This document shows, in pieces, positions 26,797 through 36,247 of a DNA stretch of 64,000 bases (the first letter of the stretch is position 1; every line of letters begins with the position of its first letter). The stretch comes from Pseudomonas alkylphenolica. GTDB taxonomy: Bacteria > Pseudomonadota > Gammaproteobacteria > Pseudomonadales > Pseudomonadaceae. The stretch is from contig NZ_CP009048.1 of the NCBI RefSeq assembly GCF_000746525.1, forward strand, positions 5,593,501-5,657,500, in the 5' to 3' direction. Below the pieces are notes generated by a model, which searched no databases, had not been told where the DNA came from, and saw nothing but the letters and a program-made list of their open reading frames with translations. Both the position numbers and the translations under genes were made by a program.

Positions 26797-27345
26797 TTAG
26801 AAGTTGGCCGGGGTCGCCGCACTGATCAGCCGGGCCGGCTCATCGTACGGATTACGGAAACGGTGCGGCTTGGTACTTTCAAAATAGTAGCTGTCGCCCG
26901 CTTCGAGGATAAAAGTTTCCAGGCCGACCACCAGTTCCAGGCGACCTTCGAGAAGAATGCCGGTCTCTTCACCGTCATGGGTGAGCATTTCTTCGCCAGT
27001 ATCGGCGCCCGGCGGATAGACCTCGTTGAGAAACGCAATCGCCCGGCTCGGGTGCGCCTTGCCGACCAGCTTCATGGTCACCGCGCCGTCGGAAATATCG
27101 ATCAGCTCGTGGGCCTTGTAGACGATCTGCGTGGGGTTTTCCGGCTGCAGTTCTTCAGAGAAGAACTCGACCATGGACATAGGAATACCGCCCAGCACTT
27201 TACGCAACGAGCTGATTGAAGGGCTGACGCTGTTCTTCTCGATCATCGAGATCGTGCTGTTGGTGACGCCCGCACGTTTGGCGAGTTCACGCTGGGACAG
27301 GCCCTTGAGCTTGCGAATGGCTTGCAGTCGTTCACCGACGTCCAA
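26797..27345 (-). CDS. XRE-family regulator with C-terminal cupin domain
   Basis: A 182-residue regulator of the PuuR/SutR architecture: helix-turn-helix at residues 4-58 (LKGLSQRELAKRAGVTNSTI) and a cupin_2 ligand domain at about 105-175 (GEEMLTHDGEETGILLEGRL ... YYFESTKPHRFRNP). The start is a TTG at 27345, supported by GGAGGG eight bases upstream. A related regulator controls putrescine degradation in E. coli, which would suit the polyamine genes elsewhere in this window, but no target can be assigned. It lies downstream of dadX with a 108-base gap holding its promoter. Confidence 0.87.
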   Translation of the reverse strand: MDVGERLQAIRKLKGLSQRELAKRAGVTNSTISMIEKNSVSPSISSLRKVLGGIPMSMVEFFSEELQPENPTQIVYKAHELIDISDGAVTMKLVGKAHPSRAIAFLNEVYPPGADTGEEMLTHDGEETGILLEGRLELVVGLETFILEAGDSYYFESTKPHRFRNPYDEPARLISAATPANF

Positions 27346-27453
27346 TGCTGGAGCCCTCCTAAACGAACGAGTGGGGTCGAAATTGAACGTTATCATCGCA
27401 ACAGCGTTCAGTATTTACAACACTTCGACCCGCAGCCTGTCCGCTTTCGCGTC

Positions 27454-28527
27454 TCAATCGCCGATATAGTCCAGCGGCACGCGTTTGAGGTTGCAGAAAA
27501 TCTGGTAGGGGATGTTGCCGGCATGCATGGCCACTTCGCTGGCCAGCACGTTTTTGCCCCACAGTTCGACCGGGCTGCCCAGGCCGGCTTCCGGCACGTC
27601 GGTGAGGTCGATGCAGAGCATGTCCATCGACACCCGGCCGATCAGCTGGGTGCGCTTGCCGGCCACCAGCACCGGGGTGCCGTTGGGTGCCTGACGTGGA
27701 TAGCCATCGGCATAACCCATGGCCACTACACCGACCCGGGTCGGCCGCGGACTGATGAACTTGGCGCCATAGCCCACCGGCTCGCCGGCCGGCAGCTCAC
27801 GCACGCTGATTACCCGCGATTGCACGGTCATCACCGGCTGCAGCCGGGCGGCCTCTGCCTGTGGCACTTCGAACGGCGTGGCGCCGTACAACATCAGACC
27901 TGGACGCACCCAGTCGCTGGGCATGTTCGGCCAACCGAGCACCGCCGGCGAGTTGCGCAGACTGACCTCGGCGCTCAGGCCCTGGCGGGCGCTCTGGAAT
28001 ACCGCGAGTTGCTCGTTGCTGGCTGCACTGTCGAGTTCGTCGGCACGGGCGAAGTGGCTCATCAGCACGATGCGCGCGACCTTGCCGCTGGCCAGCAGAC
28101 GCTGGTAGGCCGCCTGATAATCCTTGGCGTGCAGGCCAACCCGGTGCATGCCCGAGTCGAGCTTGAGCCACACGGTGATCGGTTTACTCAGCTGCGCCTG
28201 CTCGATGGCCTCGAGCTGCCACAACGAATGCACCACGCACCACAGATCATGCTGGACGATCAGCGGCAGTTCGCTGGCTTCGAAAAAGCCTTCGAGCAGC
28301 AACACCGGCGCCTTGATTCCGGCCGCGCGCAACTCCAGTGCCTCTTCGATGCAAGCCACGGCAAAACCATCGGCTTGCTGCTCAAGCGCCAGGGCGCAAC
28401 GCACGGCGCCATGACCATAGGCATCGGCCTTGATCACGGCCAGGGCTTTGGCACCGGTCAGTTCGCGGGCAAGTTGATAGTTGTGACGCAGGGCTTGTAG
28501 ATCGATAAGGGCACGGGCAGGACGCAT
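27454..28527 (-). CDS. dadX: Catabolic alanine racemase DadX
   Basis: A 357-residue PLP enzyme that interconverts L- and D-alanine. The PLP lysine is in [12 protein letters not shown] (residue about 33). The catalytic tyrosine of the other subunit is in the EPVGYGAKF region (about 254), and [13 protein letters not shown] (about 300) is the usual C-terminal signature. Last gene of the dadA-ridA-dadX run. A strong terminator-like hairpin (28561-28610) precedes it, so expression depends on read-through or on a promoter within ridA. Biosynthetic Alr could have the same fold; the dadA neighbourhood decides for DadX. Confidence 0.94.
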   Translation of the reverse strand: MRPARALIDLQALRHNYQLARELTGAKALAVIKADAYGHGAVRCALALEQQADGFAVACIEEALELRAAGIKAPVLLLEGFFEASELPLIVQHDLWCVVHSLWQLEAIEQAQLSKPITVWLKLDSGMHRVGLHAKDYQAAYQRLLASGKVARIVLMSHFARADELDSAASNEQLAVFQSARQGLSAEVSLRNSPAVLGWPNMPSDWVRPGLMLYGATPFEVPQAEAARLQPVMTVQSRVISVRELPAGEPVGYGAKFISPRPTRVGVVAMGYADGYPRQAPNGTPVLVAGKRTQLIGRVSMDMLCIDLTDVPEAGLGSPVELWGKNVLASEVAMHAGNIPYQIFCNLKRVPLDYIGD

Positions 28528-28560
28528 GACGGCAGCCTTCTGGGCAGTCTGGTTAGAAGT

Positions 28561-28610
28561 AAAAAGCCCGGTGCTCAATCGCAGCTGATCGGCCGCCAGC
28601 GGCACCGGGT
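28561..28610 (-). terminator. Intrinsic terminator or attenuator between ridA and dadX
   Basis: Read on the minus strand, CCCGGTGC and GCACCGGG arms enclose a 27-base loop that itself contains a GC-rich inverted repeat, followed directly by CTTTTTAC. It lies 13 bases beyond the ridA stop and 34 bases before dadX. Confidence 0.7.
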
Positions 28611-28622
28611 GAGGGATTGCGG

Positions 28623-28976
28623 TTACGGCAGTGCGGCGACCACCGACAGCTCTACGAGGATTTCCGGCTCGCACAGCTTGGCTTCAACGGTGGCGCGGGC
28701 AGGTGCGACGCCTTTCGGCAGCCAGCTGTCCCAGACACTGTTCATGCCCTGGAAATGCGCATCGATGTCCTTCAGATAGATGGTCACCGAGAGCAAACGG
28801 CTCTTGTCGGTGCCCGCCAGATCCAGCAGACGCTCGATATTGGCCAGGGTTTCACGGGTCTGCTGCTCAATCCCGGCATTCATGTCGTCGCCCACCTGGC
28901 CCGCCAGGTAGACGGTGCCGTTGTGGGTAACGATCTGACTCATGCGTTCATTGGTGAGCTGGCGCTGGATTGCCAT
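28623..28976 (-). CDS. RidA family reactive intermediate/imine deaminase (dad operon)
   Basis: A 117-residue YjgF/YER057c/UK114 protein that hydrolyses enamine/imine intermediates; the DadA product 2-iminopropanoate is a natural substrate. It has the family strands [35 protein letters not shown] and the C-terminal [19 protein letters not shown], where the usual catalytic Arg/Glu region is shifted as in the non-archetypal RidA subgroups. The start codon lies inside the 3' end of dadA (29-base overlap), so it is translated from the same mRNA. AGGAG lies ten bases upstream. Confidence 0.88.
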   Translation of the reverse strand: MAIQRQLTNERMSQIVTHNGTVYLAGQVGDDMNAGIEQQTRETLANIERLLDLAGTDKSRLLSVTIYLKDIDAHFQGMNSVWDSWLPKGVAPARATVEAKLCEPEILVELSVVAALP

Positions 28977-30249
28977 GTTTTGCAGGCTCCTGATGTTTTC
29001 CGTAACGAGAGATATCGAGACCTTCGGCACTGATCTGCGGCTTTTTGCGCGCGATCAAATCGGCCAGCAAGCGGCCGGAACCGCAGGCCATGGTCCAGCC
29101 CAGTGTACCGTGACCGGTGTTGAGGAACAGGTTGCGGAACGGCGTGGCACCGACGATCGGCGTGCCGTCCGGAGTGGTCGGACGCAGGCCGGTCCAGAAA
29201 CTGGCCTGGCTGAGGTCGCCGCCACGAGGATAAAGATCGTTGACGATCATCTCCAGGGTTTCGCGTCGACGCGGGTTCAGCGACAGGTCAAAACCGGCGA
29301 TTTCAGCCATGCCGCCAACGCGGATGCGGTTGTCGAAACGGGTGATCGCGACCTTGTAGGTCTCGTCGAGAATGGTCGAGGTCGGGGCCATGGCCGGGTC
29401 GGTGATCGGCACGGTCAGCGAGTAGCCCTTGAGCGGATAGACCGGGGCCTTGATGCCCAGCGGCTTGAGCAATTGCGGCGAGTAGCTGCCCAGCGCCAGC
29501 ACGTAGCGGTCGGCGGTTTCCAGCTTGCCGTCGATCCACACGCCGTTGATACGGTCACCGGCGTAGTCCAGGCGCTGAATGTCCTGACCGAAGCGGAATT
29601 CGACACCGAGCTTGATGGCCATTTCCGCCAGGCGGGTGGTGAACAGCTGGCAGTCGCCGGTCTGGTCGTTAGGCAGGCGCAGGGCGCCGGCGAGAATGTC
29701 GGTAACGTTGGCCAGGGCCGGCTCGACGCGGGCGATGCCTGCGCGGTCGAGGACCTCATACGGCACACCGGACTGCTCGAGGACGGCGATGTCCTTGGCG
29801 GCGTTGTCCAGTTGCGCCTGGGTGCGGAACAGCTGGGTGGTACCCAGGGTGCGGCCTTCGTAGGCAATGCCGGTTTCGGCGCGCAGCTCGTCGAGGCAGT
29901 CGCGGCTGTACTCGGACAGGCGGACCATGCGCTCTTTGTTCACGGCATAGCGGTTGGCAGTGCAGTTGCGCAGCATCTGCGCCATCCACAGGTATTGGTC
30001 GATGTCAGCAGTGGCCTTGATCGCCAGAGGCGCATGGCGCTCGAGCAGCCATTTGATGGCCTTGAGCGGCACGCCCGGCGCAGCCCAGGGCGAGGCGTAG
30101 CCTGGCGAGACCTGGCCGGCGTTGGCAAAGCTGGTTTCCATGGCGACGGCCGGTTGGCGGTCGACCACGACGACTTCAAAACCCTGCCGTGCCAGATAGT
30201 AGGCACTGGCGGTTCCGATCACACCGCTACCAAGTACCAGAACTCGCAT
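28948..30249 (-). CDS. dadA: D-amino acid dehydrogenase small subunit DadA
   Basis: FAD enzyme of 433 residues that oxidises D-alanine to pyruvate and ammonia at the inner membrane, feeding electrons to the quinone pool. The FAD motif is [18 protein letters not shown] (3-20), followed by the [20 protein letters not shown] block. The end contains [19 protein letters not shown] (about 387-405), the second FAD-binding signature. First gene of the dadA-ridA-dadX set and divergent from an Lrp-type regulator across a 156-base AT-rich gap. Confidence 0.95.
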   Translation of the reverse strand: MRVLVLGSGVIGTASAYYLARQGFEVVVVDRQPAVAMETSFANAGQVSPGYASPWAAPGVPLKAIKWLLERHAPLAIKATADIDQYLWMAQMLRNCTANRYAVNKERMVRLSEYSRDCLDELRAETGIAYEGRTLGTTQLFRTQAQLDNAAKDIAVLEQSGVPYEVLDRAGIARVEPALANVTDILAGALRLPNDQTGDCQLFTTRLAEMAIKLGVEFRFGQDIQRLDYAGDRINGVWIDGKLETADRYVLALGSYSPQLLKPLGIKAPVYPLKGYSLTVPITDPAMAPTSTILDETYKVAITRFDNRIRVGGMAEIAGFDLSLNPRRRETLEMIVNDLYPRGGDLSQASFWTGLRPTTPDGTPIVGATPFRNLFLNTGHGTLGWTMACGSGRLLADLIARKKPQISAEGLDISRYGKHQEPAKHGNPAPAHQ

Positions 30250-30405
30250 GTTGATTACCCTCGACGCAGCGTACCGCTGACATTTGTTGTTAATGGCATA
30301 GATGCGCGCAGTATAGGAAGGTATGACCAGTGCATTTCACTATATAAAAGCCTATATTTGGCGAGAATTCTCGGCAATGTACGCTTTCACGGAGGGGCAT
30401 CCACT

Positions 30406-30894
30406 ATGAGAACCCAGCACCAAAGCAAACGTGAACTGGATAAGATCGACCGCAACATCCTGCGGATCCTGCAGGCAGATGGACGGATCTCGTTTACTGA
30501 ACTGGGCGAAAAAGTCGGCTTGTCGACGACACCCTGCACCGAACGGGTCCGGCGTCTAGAGCGCGAAGGCATCATCATGGGCTACAACGCCCGGCTCAAC
30601 CCGCAGCACCTCAAGGGTAGCCTGCTGGTATTCGTCGAAATCAGCCTGGACTACAAGTCGGGCGACACCTTCGAAGAGTTCCGCCGCGCGGTGCTGAAAC
30701 TGCCTCACGTACTGGAATGCCACCTGGTTTCGGGCGACTTCGATTACCTGGTCAAGGCGCGGATCTCGGAGATGGCCTCGTACCGCAAGCTGCTCGGCGA
30801 CATCCTGCTGAAGTTGCCGCACGTGCGCGAATCGAAGAGTTACATTGTCATGGAAGAGGTCAAAGAGAGCCTCAGCCTGCCGATTCCGGACTGA
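30406..30894 (+). CDS. lrp: Lrp/AsnC-family regulator (Lrp or DadR)
   Basis: A 162-residue feast/famine regulator. The N-terminal helix-turn-helix (LDKIDRNILRILQADGRISF, GEKVGLSTTPCTERVRRLER) is followed by a RAM/AsnC ligand domain (LVFVEISLDYK ... ECHLVSGDFDYLVKARISEM). It matches Lrp over its whole length. Being divergent from dadA, it probably activates the dad genes in response to alanine, as DadR does in pseudomonads. The ATG at 30406 has a GGAGG site. Candidate binding sites in the AT-rich 30260-30390 stretch are too degenerate to mark. Confidence 0.92.
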   Translation: MRTQHQSKRELDKIDRNILRILQADGRISFTELGEKVGLSTTPCTERVRRLEREGIIMGYNARLNPQHLKGSLLVFVEISLDYKSGDTFEEFRRAVLKLPHVLECHLVSGDFDYLVKARISEMASYRKLLGDILLKLPHVRESKSYIVMEEVKESLSLPIPD

Positions 30895-30897
30895 GGT

Positions 30898-31251
30898 TCA
30901 GACCAGCACCTGGCGGGTGCTGGCAATGTACTGGTGCACCAGCTTTTCGGCCTGGGGATCGATCATTTCGGCCGGGCCGCGACCGTTGGGGCATGGCAGG
31001 CGCGGGGTGGTACCGAACAGCCGGCAGATCAGCGGCCGCTCTTCGTACACCGTGCAGCCATTGGGCCCCAGGTGCACACAGTTGAGCTCGGCCAGGGCGG
31101 CCTCCTGTTCGGCGGCGCTTTTGCGTGGCAGCCGGGCCATTTCTTCCGAGGACGTAGTAACCGGCCCACAGCAGTCATGGCAACCGGGGACGCACTCGAA
31201 CGACGGGATCTGATCGCGCAGGAAACGGATCTTGTGGCTGTTGCAACTCAT
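30898..31251 (-). CDS. YkgJ family cysteine cluster protein
   Basis: A 117-residue cytoplasmic protein of the YkgJ/UPF0153 family, probably binding zinc or an iron-sulfur centre through CVPGCHDCCG (residues 20-29), CVHLGPNGCTVYEERPLICR (58-77) and a later CPNG. The function is not established. It is convergent with the Lrp-type gene (three bases between the stops), and the next gene is divergent. Confidence 0.88.
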   Translation of the reverse strand: MSCNSHKIRFLRDQIPSFECVPGCHDCCGPVTTSSEEMARLPRKSAAEQEAALAELNCVHLGPNGCTVYEERPLICRLFGTTPRLPCPNGRGPAEMIDPQAEKLVHQYIASTRQVLV

Positions 31252-31366
31252 GGCGGCCTGCGGCGAAGAACGGGAAAGGCGCTATTTTGCCCCATGGTTG
31301 CCCGGTGCCGAAAGTGCAGCTTATCCTGCGTCAATTTTTCCAAACACTTAAAACCAGGACTCATCC

Positions 31367-32671
31367 ATGAGCGCCCCTGTTCAATCACCCGCTTCTCACG
31401 TCGCTTCCTACTACGCCGCCAGCAGCCTGCCACAACCGGAGTACCCGCCGCTGCAGGGCGAATTGAGCTGCGACGTCTGTGTGGTCGGTGGCGGTTTTTC
31501 CGGGTTGAACACCGCGATCGAGCTGGCCGAACGCGGCCTCAACGTGATCCTCCTTGAAGCCCGTAAGATCGGCTGGGGCGCCAGCGGGCGTAATGGCGGG
31601 CAACTGATTCGTGGCGTTGGCCACGGCCTTGATCAGTTCAGTCCAGTGCTGGGCAGCGATGGCGTGCGTGAGCTGAAACTGATGGGCCTGGAAGCGGTGG
31701 ATATCGTCCGCCAGCGCATCGAACGCCACGCCATCAGCTGCGATCTGACCTGGGGCTATTGCGACCTGGCCAACAAACCGAAAGACCTGCAGGGCTTCGC
31801 CGAAGACGCCGAGGAATTGCGCAGCCTGGGCTACCGCCATGAGCTGCGTCTGGTGCCACCTGATCAGATGCACACGGTGGTTGGCTCGGACCGCTATGTT
31901 GGCGGCCTGATCGACATGGGCTCGGGACATTTGCACCCGCTGAACCTGGCCTTGGGCGAAGCGGCGGTAGCCAACAAGCTGGGGGTTCGCCTGTTCGAGC
32001 AATCGGCGGTTACCCGCATCGACTATGGCTCGCAGGTACGGGTGCATACCGCACAAGGTTCGGTGCAAGCCAGCACGCTGGTGCTGGGCTGCAACGCCTA
32101 CCTCAATGACCTGAATGCCGAACTGGGCGGCAAGGTACTGCCCGCCGGTAGCTACATCATCGCCACCGAACCCTTGAGCGAAGCGCAGGCGCACGACCTG
32201 CTGCCACAGAACATGGCGGTCTGCGATCAGCGCGTGGCCCTGGACTACTACCGCCTTTCCGCCGACCGGCGCCTGCTGTTCGGCGGTGCCTGCCATTATT
32301 CCGGACGCGATCCCCAGGATATCGCCGCGTACATGCGGCCGAAGATGCTCAAAGTATTCCCGCAACTGGCCGACGTACGCATCGACTACCAGTGGGGCGG
32401 CATGATCGGCATCGGCGCCAATCGCCTGCCGCAGATCGGCCGCCTGCCAGGTCAGCCGAACGTGTACTTTGCCCAGGCCTACTCCGGCCACGGCCTCAAC
32501 GCCACTCACCTGGCGGGCAAATTGCTCGGTGAAGCCATCAGCGGCCAGCACAGCGGGCGCTTCGACCTGTTCGCCAAGGTGCCGCACATCACCTTCCCGG
32601 GTGGCAAACATCTGCGCTCGCCGTTGCTGGCCCTGGGCATGCTCTGGCACCGGTTGAAAGAGCTGGTCTGA
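31367..32671 (+). CDS. FAD-dependent oxidoreductase, gamma-glutamylputrescine oxidase type (PuuB/PauB)
   Basis: A 434-residue DAO-family oxidase. The FAD motif is VCVVGGGFSGLNTAIELAER (37-56), followed by EARKIGWGASGRNGGQLIRG, the signature of gamma-glutamylpolyamine oxidases. The C-terminal block YFAQAYSGHGLNATHLAGKL is also typical. It would oxidise gamma-glutamylputrescine to the aldehyde that the PuuC-type dehydrogenases in this window (37478 and 54214) use. No other puu gene is adjacent, so the substrate is inferred. A REPIN follows the gene. Confidence 0.82.
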   Translation: MSAPVQSPASHVASYYAASSLPQPEYPPLQGELSCDVCVVGGGFSGLNTAIELAERGLNVILLEARKIGWGASGRNGGQLIRGVGHGLDQFSPVLGSDGVRELKLMGLEAVDIVRQRIERHAISCDLTWGYCDLANKPKDLQGFAEDAEELRSLGYRHELRLVPPDQMHTVVGSDRYVGGLIDMGSGHLHPLNLALGEAAVANKLGVRLFEQSAVTRIDYGSQVRVHTAQGSVQASTLVLGCNAYLNDLNAELGGKVLPAGSYIIATEPLSEAQAHDLLPQNMAVCDQRVALDYYRLSADRRLLFGGACHYSGRDPQDIAAYMRPKMLKVFPQLADVRIDYQWGGMIGIGANRLPQIGRLPGQPNVYFAQAYSGHGLNATHLAGKLLGEAISGQHSGRFDLFAKVPHITFPGGKHLRSPLLALGMLWHRLKELV

Positions 32672-32700
32672 GATAGAAACCCTCGGAGGATGACGCCTCC

Positions 32701-32772
32701 GGTGGGAGCGGGCTTGCCCCGCGATGCGATGTGCCTGATAGCTCGCAATCGCGGGGCAAGCCCGCTCCCACC
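32701..32772. repeat. REPIN (oxidase / DUF1127 convergent ends)
   Basis: Inward-facing REP arms (GGTGGGAGCGGGCTTGCCCC and its complement) with the spacer GATGTGCCTGATAGCTCG, closely matching the element at 26106-26177. Confidence 0.93.
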
Positions 32773-32791
32773 AGGTTAAGGCCGCTCCCTT

Positions 32792-33022
32792 TCAGCCACG
32801 CCAGAACGGCTTGAGCCCTTCCTCGCGCGCCTGTTCCGGCGTCAGGCCAACATCACGCAGTTGCTCGGGCGTCAGTTCCAGCAAGGCGCGGCGGCTGTGC
32901 CAACGGTGTGCCATCAGCCCCCACCGCCCGAGCCCGGCCGGTACATCAAACAGCTGCAGTCGCTGTTCCCGGCTCAGTTCCTCCGCGTGTAATTTCAGGC
33001 GCACATCGCTCATACCGCTCAT
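32792..33022 (-). CDS. DUF1127 small protein
   Basis: A 76-residue basic protein whose C-terminal 40 residues form a DUF1127 domain (WHSRRALLELTPEQLRDVGL followed by TPEQAREEGLKPFW). Short DUF1127 proteins in alphaproteobacteria bind RNA and affect phosphate and C1 metabolism; in Pseudomonas the role is unknown. The start at 33022 has GGAGG 11 bases upstream; an in-frame ATG three codons later is possible. It is divergent from a MocR-type regulator, which is the likely controller of this gene. Confidence 0.85.
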   Translation of the reverse strand: MSGMSDVRLKLHAEELSREQRLQLFDVPAGLGRWGLMAHRWHSRRALLELTPEQLRDVGLTPEQAREEGLKPFWRG

Positions 33023-33112
33023 TGCTTGACTCCTCCGGGTTTGGATAACCGTAGGAAAAGCTTGCGCGCCTGAGCAAAAGCATTACAGATTCAAAACCTG
33101 GTTATTATTTCC

Positions 33113-33165
33113 ATACAGAATTGGCAGTTTTCCTACTGAATGCTGTATTTTTTTGCCATCTGTAT
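33113..33165. promoter_or_regulatory. MocR-type operator with repeated CTGTAT boxes
   Basis: CTGTAT occurs at 33143-33148 and 33160-33165 as a direct repeat with 17-base period, and ATACAG (its complement) at 33113-33118. MocR regulators commonly bind a pair of direct repeats in their own divergent promoter. The boxes lie 36-95 bases before the regulator's start. Confidence 0.6.
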
Positions 33166-33200
33166 TGGTGATTAGCTGTAGCCTTCTACGGGAGTATGCC

Positions 33201-34631
33201 GTGACCCTCTATGTCAACCTTGCCGAGCTGCTCAGCGCCCGCATCGAACAAGGCCTGTACCGCCCTGGCGACCGCTTGCCGTCGGTACGCGCCCTGAGCG
33301 TGGAACATGGCGTCAGCCTGAGCACGGTGCAGCAGGCCTATCGCCTGCTGGAAGACAATGGCCTGGCCGCGCCACGCCCCAAGTCCGGCTACTTCGTACC
33401 CACAGACCGTAGCCTGCCAGCCCTGCCCGCGGTAAGCCGGCCGGCACAACGGCCGGTGGAAATATCCCAGTGGGAACAGGTCATCGAGCTGATCCGCAGC
33501 GTACCGAGCAAGGATGTGGTGCAACTGGGCCGCGGCATGCCCGATGTCGACAGCCCGACGCTCAAACCCCTGCTGCGCAGCCTGGCCCAGCTCAGCCGCC
33601 GCCAGGACATGCCCGGCCTGTACTACGACACCATTTCCGGCACCCTGGCCCTGCGCGAACAGATCGCCCGGCTGATGCTCGACTCCGGCTGCAGCCTCGG
33701 CCCGGCCGACCTGGTGGTCACCACCGGTTGCCACGAAGCGCTGTCGACCAGCATCCGCGCGGTGTGCCAGCCCGGCGATATCGTCGCAGTGGACTCACCG
33801 AGCTTTCACGGCGCCATGCAGACCCTCAAGGGCCTGGGCATGAAAGCCCTGGAAATCCCCACCGACCCGCTCACCGGCATCAGCCTCGAAGCCCTGGAGC
33901 TGGCCCTGGAACAATGGCCGATCAAGCTCATCCAGATCACCCCGAGCTGCAACAATCCGCTGGGTTACATCATGCCCGAGGCACGCAAGAAGGCCTTGCT
34001 GACCCTCGCCCAGCGCTTTGACGTGGCAATCCTTGAAGACGACGTATACGGCGACCTGGCCTACACCTACCCACGCCCGCGCACGATCAAATCGTTCGAC
34101 GAAGACGGCCGGGTGCTGCTCTGCAGTTCGTTTTCCAAGACCCTGGCACCGGGCCTGCGCATCGGCTGGGTCGCCCCCGGGCGCTACCTGGAGCGAGTGC
34201 TGCACATGAAGTACATCAGCACCGGCTGCACCGCGACGCAACCGCAGCTGGCCATCGCCGATTTCATCGAAGCCGGGCACTACCAGCCGCATCTGCGGCG
34301 CATGCGCAGTCAGTATCAGCGCAGCCGCGACCAGATGAGCGACTGGGTCACTCGCTACTTTCCCCCCGGCACCCGTGCCAGCCGGCCGCAGGGTGGTTTC
34401 ATGCTGTGGATAGAATTGCCGGAAAGTTTCGACACCCTGCGCCTGAACCGGGCTTTACTGGGGCAAGGCGTACAGATTGCCGTGGGCAGTATTTTTTCCG
34501 CCTCGGGCAAGTACCGTAACTGCCTGCGAATGAATTTCGCCGCCCGCCCTACCACCGAAATCGAAGCGGCAGTGCGCAAGGTTGGCGAGACCGCCATTCG
34601 TCTACTGGCCGAAGCCGCAAGCGACGGGTAA
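33201..34631 (+). CDS. MocR-family (GntR/aminotransferase) transcriptional regulator
   Basis: A 476-residue MocR protein. The GntR winged helix (1-70, PGDRLPSVRALSVEHGVSLS) is joined to a fold-type I aminotransferase domain (about 100-470). That domain has the PLP lysine in SSFSKTLAPGLRIGW (about 318) and the D-x-Y pocket EDDVYGDLAY. It binds PLP and an amino compound to control transcription. The start is a GTG at 33201, chosen because GGGAG lies eight bases upstream; the frame extends further upstream into the operator region. It is divergent from the DUF1127 gene. Confidence 0.92.
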   Translation: MTLYVNLAELLSARIEQGLYRPGDRLPSVRALSVEHGVSLSTVQQAYRLLEDNGLAAPRPKSGYFVPTDRSLPALPAVSRPAQRPVEISQWEQVIELIRSVPSKDVVQLGRGMPDVDSPTLKPLLRSLAQLSRRQDMPGLYYDTISGTLALREQIARLMLDSGCSLGPADLVVTTGCHEALSTSIRAVCQPGDIVAVDSPSFHGAMQTLKGLGMKALEIPTDPLTGISLEALELALEQWPIKLIQITPSCNNPLGYIMPEARKKALLTLAQRFDVAILEDDVYGDLAYTYPRPRTIKSFDEDGRVLLCSSFSKTLAPGLRIGWVAPGRYLERVLHMKYISTGCTATQPQLAIADFIEAGHYQPHLRRMRSQYQRSRDQMSDWVTRYFPPGTRASRPQGGFMLWIELPESFDTLRLNRALLGQGVQIAVGSIFSASGKYRNCLRMNFAARPTTEIEAAVRKVGETAIRLLAEAASDG

Positions 34632-34690
34632 CTTTCCGCCGCCGTTCGCGGTCGATATCCATAAGCCCCTGTCGTGAAGGATTCATTGCC

Positions 34691-36247
34691 TTGATAAGCT
34701 CGCGTGCGCTGCCCTTGCTGCTGTCGCTGATGCTCGGCCTGAGCGGATGCGCCAGTGTCAGCCAGCCTCGGCAAGTCACTCAGGCGCTGCCGGCCAGTGA
34801 CTCGGCATTCGGGCGCTCCGTGCAGCGTCAGGCCTCCGCCTACGAAGGACGCTCGGGTTTTCGCCTGCTGCCCAACAGCAATGAAGCATTTCGAGCGCGG
34901 GCCGAGCTGATCCGCAACGCCCAGTCGAGTATCGACCTGCAGTACTACATCGTCCACGACGGTCTCAGTACCCGCGCCCTGGTCCACGAGCTGCTGCAGG
35001 CTGCCGACCGCGGCGTGCGGGTTCGCATCCTGCTCGATGACACCACCAGCGACGGCATCGACGACAAGATGGCCACCCTCGCCGCGCACCCGAACATCCA
35101 CATCCGCGTGTTCAACCCGCTGCACCTGGGGCGCAGCACTGGCGTGACCCGGGCGGTGGGCCGTCTGTTCAACCTCAACCTGCAACACCGGCGCATGCAC
35201 AACAAGCTGTGGCTGGTGGACAACAGCATGGCCATCGTCGGCGGCCGAAATATTGGCGATGAGTACTTCGACGCCGAGCCCAACCTGAATTTCACCGATA
35301 TCGACCTGTTAGGGGTGGGGCCGGTTGCCGAGCAACTCGGGCACAGCTTCGATCAATACTGGAACAGCGCCCTGAGCCGGCCGATCGGCGACTTCCTCAT
35401 GACCCAGCCTGACGCCAATGACCTGCGCGCCAGCCGCCAGCGCCTGGAAGCGTCGCTGGCCGAAGCCGAAGTCGAGCGCAAGGCGCTGTATGACCGCCTG
35501 ATGTCGTACAAAACCAACCCGCGCTTGGGCGTCTGGCGCAATGAATTGATCTGGGCCCACAACCAGGCGCTGTGGGATGCACCGAGCAAGGTCCTGGCCC
35601 GCGATGAGCCGGACCAGCAACTACTGATGACCCACCAGCTGGCACCTGACATGAACGGCGTCCAGCACGAACTGATCCTGATCTCGGCCTACTTCGTGCC
35701 TGGCGAGCCCGGCCTGCTGTACCTGACCAGCCGCGCCGATGCCGGCGTCTCGGTCAAGCTGCTGACCAACTCCCTGGAGGCCACCGATGTGCCGGCGGTA
35801 CATGGTGGTTACGCGCCTTATCGCAGGGCATTGCTGGAACATGGCGTGCATCTGTATGAACTGCGTCGGCAACCGGGCGACCCCGGCTCCAAGCGCGCCC
35901 TGCACATCTACGGCAGCTCCGACTCAAGCCTGCACAGCAAGGCGATCATCTTCGACCGGCGCAAGACCTTCATCGGCTCGTTCAACTTCGACCCCCGCTC
36001 GGTGCTGTGGAACACCGAGGTCGGCGTGCTGGTCGACAGCCCCGAACTCGCCGAGTACACCCGCGACCTGGCGGTCCAGGGCATGGCCGCAGCGCTGAGT
36101 TACCAGCCGCAGCTGGTCAACGGCGAACTGGTCTGGGTGACCGAAGACAATCACCAGCTGCACACCCTGACCACTGAGCCCGGAGGCCTGTGGCGCCGCT
36201 TCAACGCCTGGATCAGCAAGGCTGTAGGCCTGGAGCGGATGCTCTAG
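34691..36247 (+). CDS. Phospholipase D-family lipoprotein, cardiolipin synthase C-like
   Basis: A 518-residue predicted lipoprotein starting with TTG at 34691 (AAGGA nine bases upstream). The signal peptide has lipobox LSGC (cysteine about residue 19). Two HKD motifs define the PLD catalytic centre: MHNKLWLVDNSMAIVGGRN (about 172-190) and LHSKAIIFDRRKTFIGSFNF (about 412-431). The layout matches ClsC/YmdC, which makes cardiolipin from phosphatidylglycerol and phosphatidylethanolamine. A YmdB-like partner gene is not present. Its TAG stop shares the CTAG with the stop of the convergent MFS gene. Confidence 0.87.
   Translation: MISSRALPLLLSLMLGLSGCASVSQPRQVTQALPASDSAFGRSVQRQASAYEGRSGFRLLPNSNEAFRARAELIRNAQSSIDLQYYIVHDGLSTRALVHELLQAADRGVRVRILLDDTTSDGIDDKMATLAAHPNIHIRVFNPLHLGRSTGVTRAVGRLFNLNLQHRRMHNKLWLVDNSMAIVGGRNIGDEYFDAEPNLNFTDIDLLGVGPVAEQLGHSFDQYWNSALSRPIGDFLMTQPDANDLRASRQRLEASLAEAEVERKALYDRLMSYKTNPRLGVWRNELIWAHNQALWDAPSKVLARDEPDQQLLMTHQLAPDMNGVQHELILISAYFVPGEPGLLYLTSRADAGVSVKLLTNSLEATDVPAVHGGYAPYRRALLEHGVHLYELRRQPGDPGSKRALHIYGSSDSSLHSKAIIFDRRKTFIGSFNFDPRSVLWNTEVGVLVDSPELAEYTRDLAVQGMAAALSYQPQLVNGELVWVTEDNHQLHTLTTEPGGLWRRFNAWISKAVGLERML

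Noticed and set aside
28942..30894. 650-residue plus-strand frame joined to the Lrp-type gene
   Set aside because: Only the last 162 residues are real (Lrp); the rest is the complement of dadA and lacks any domain.
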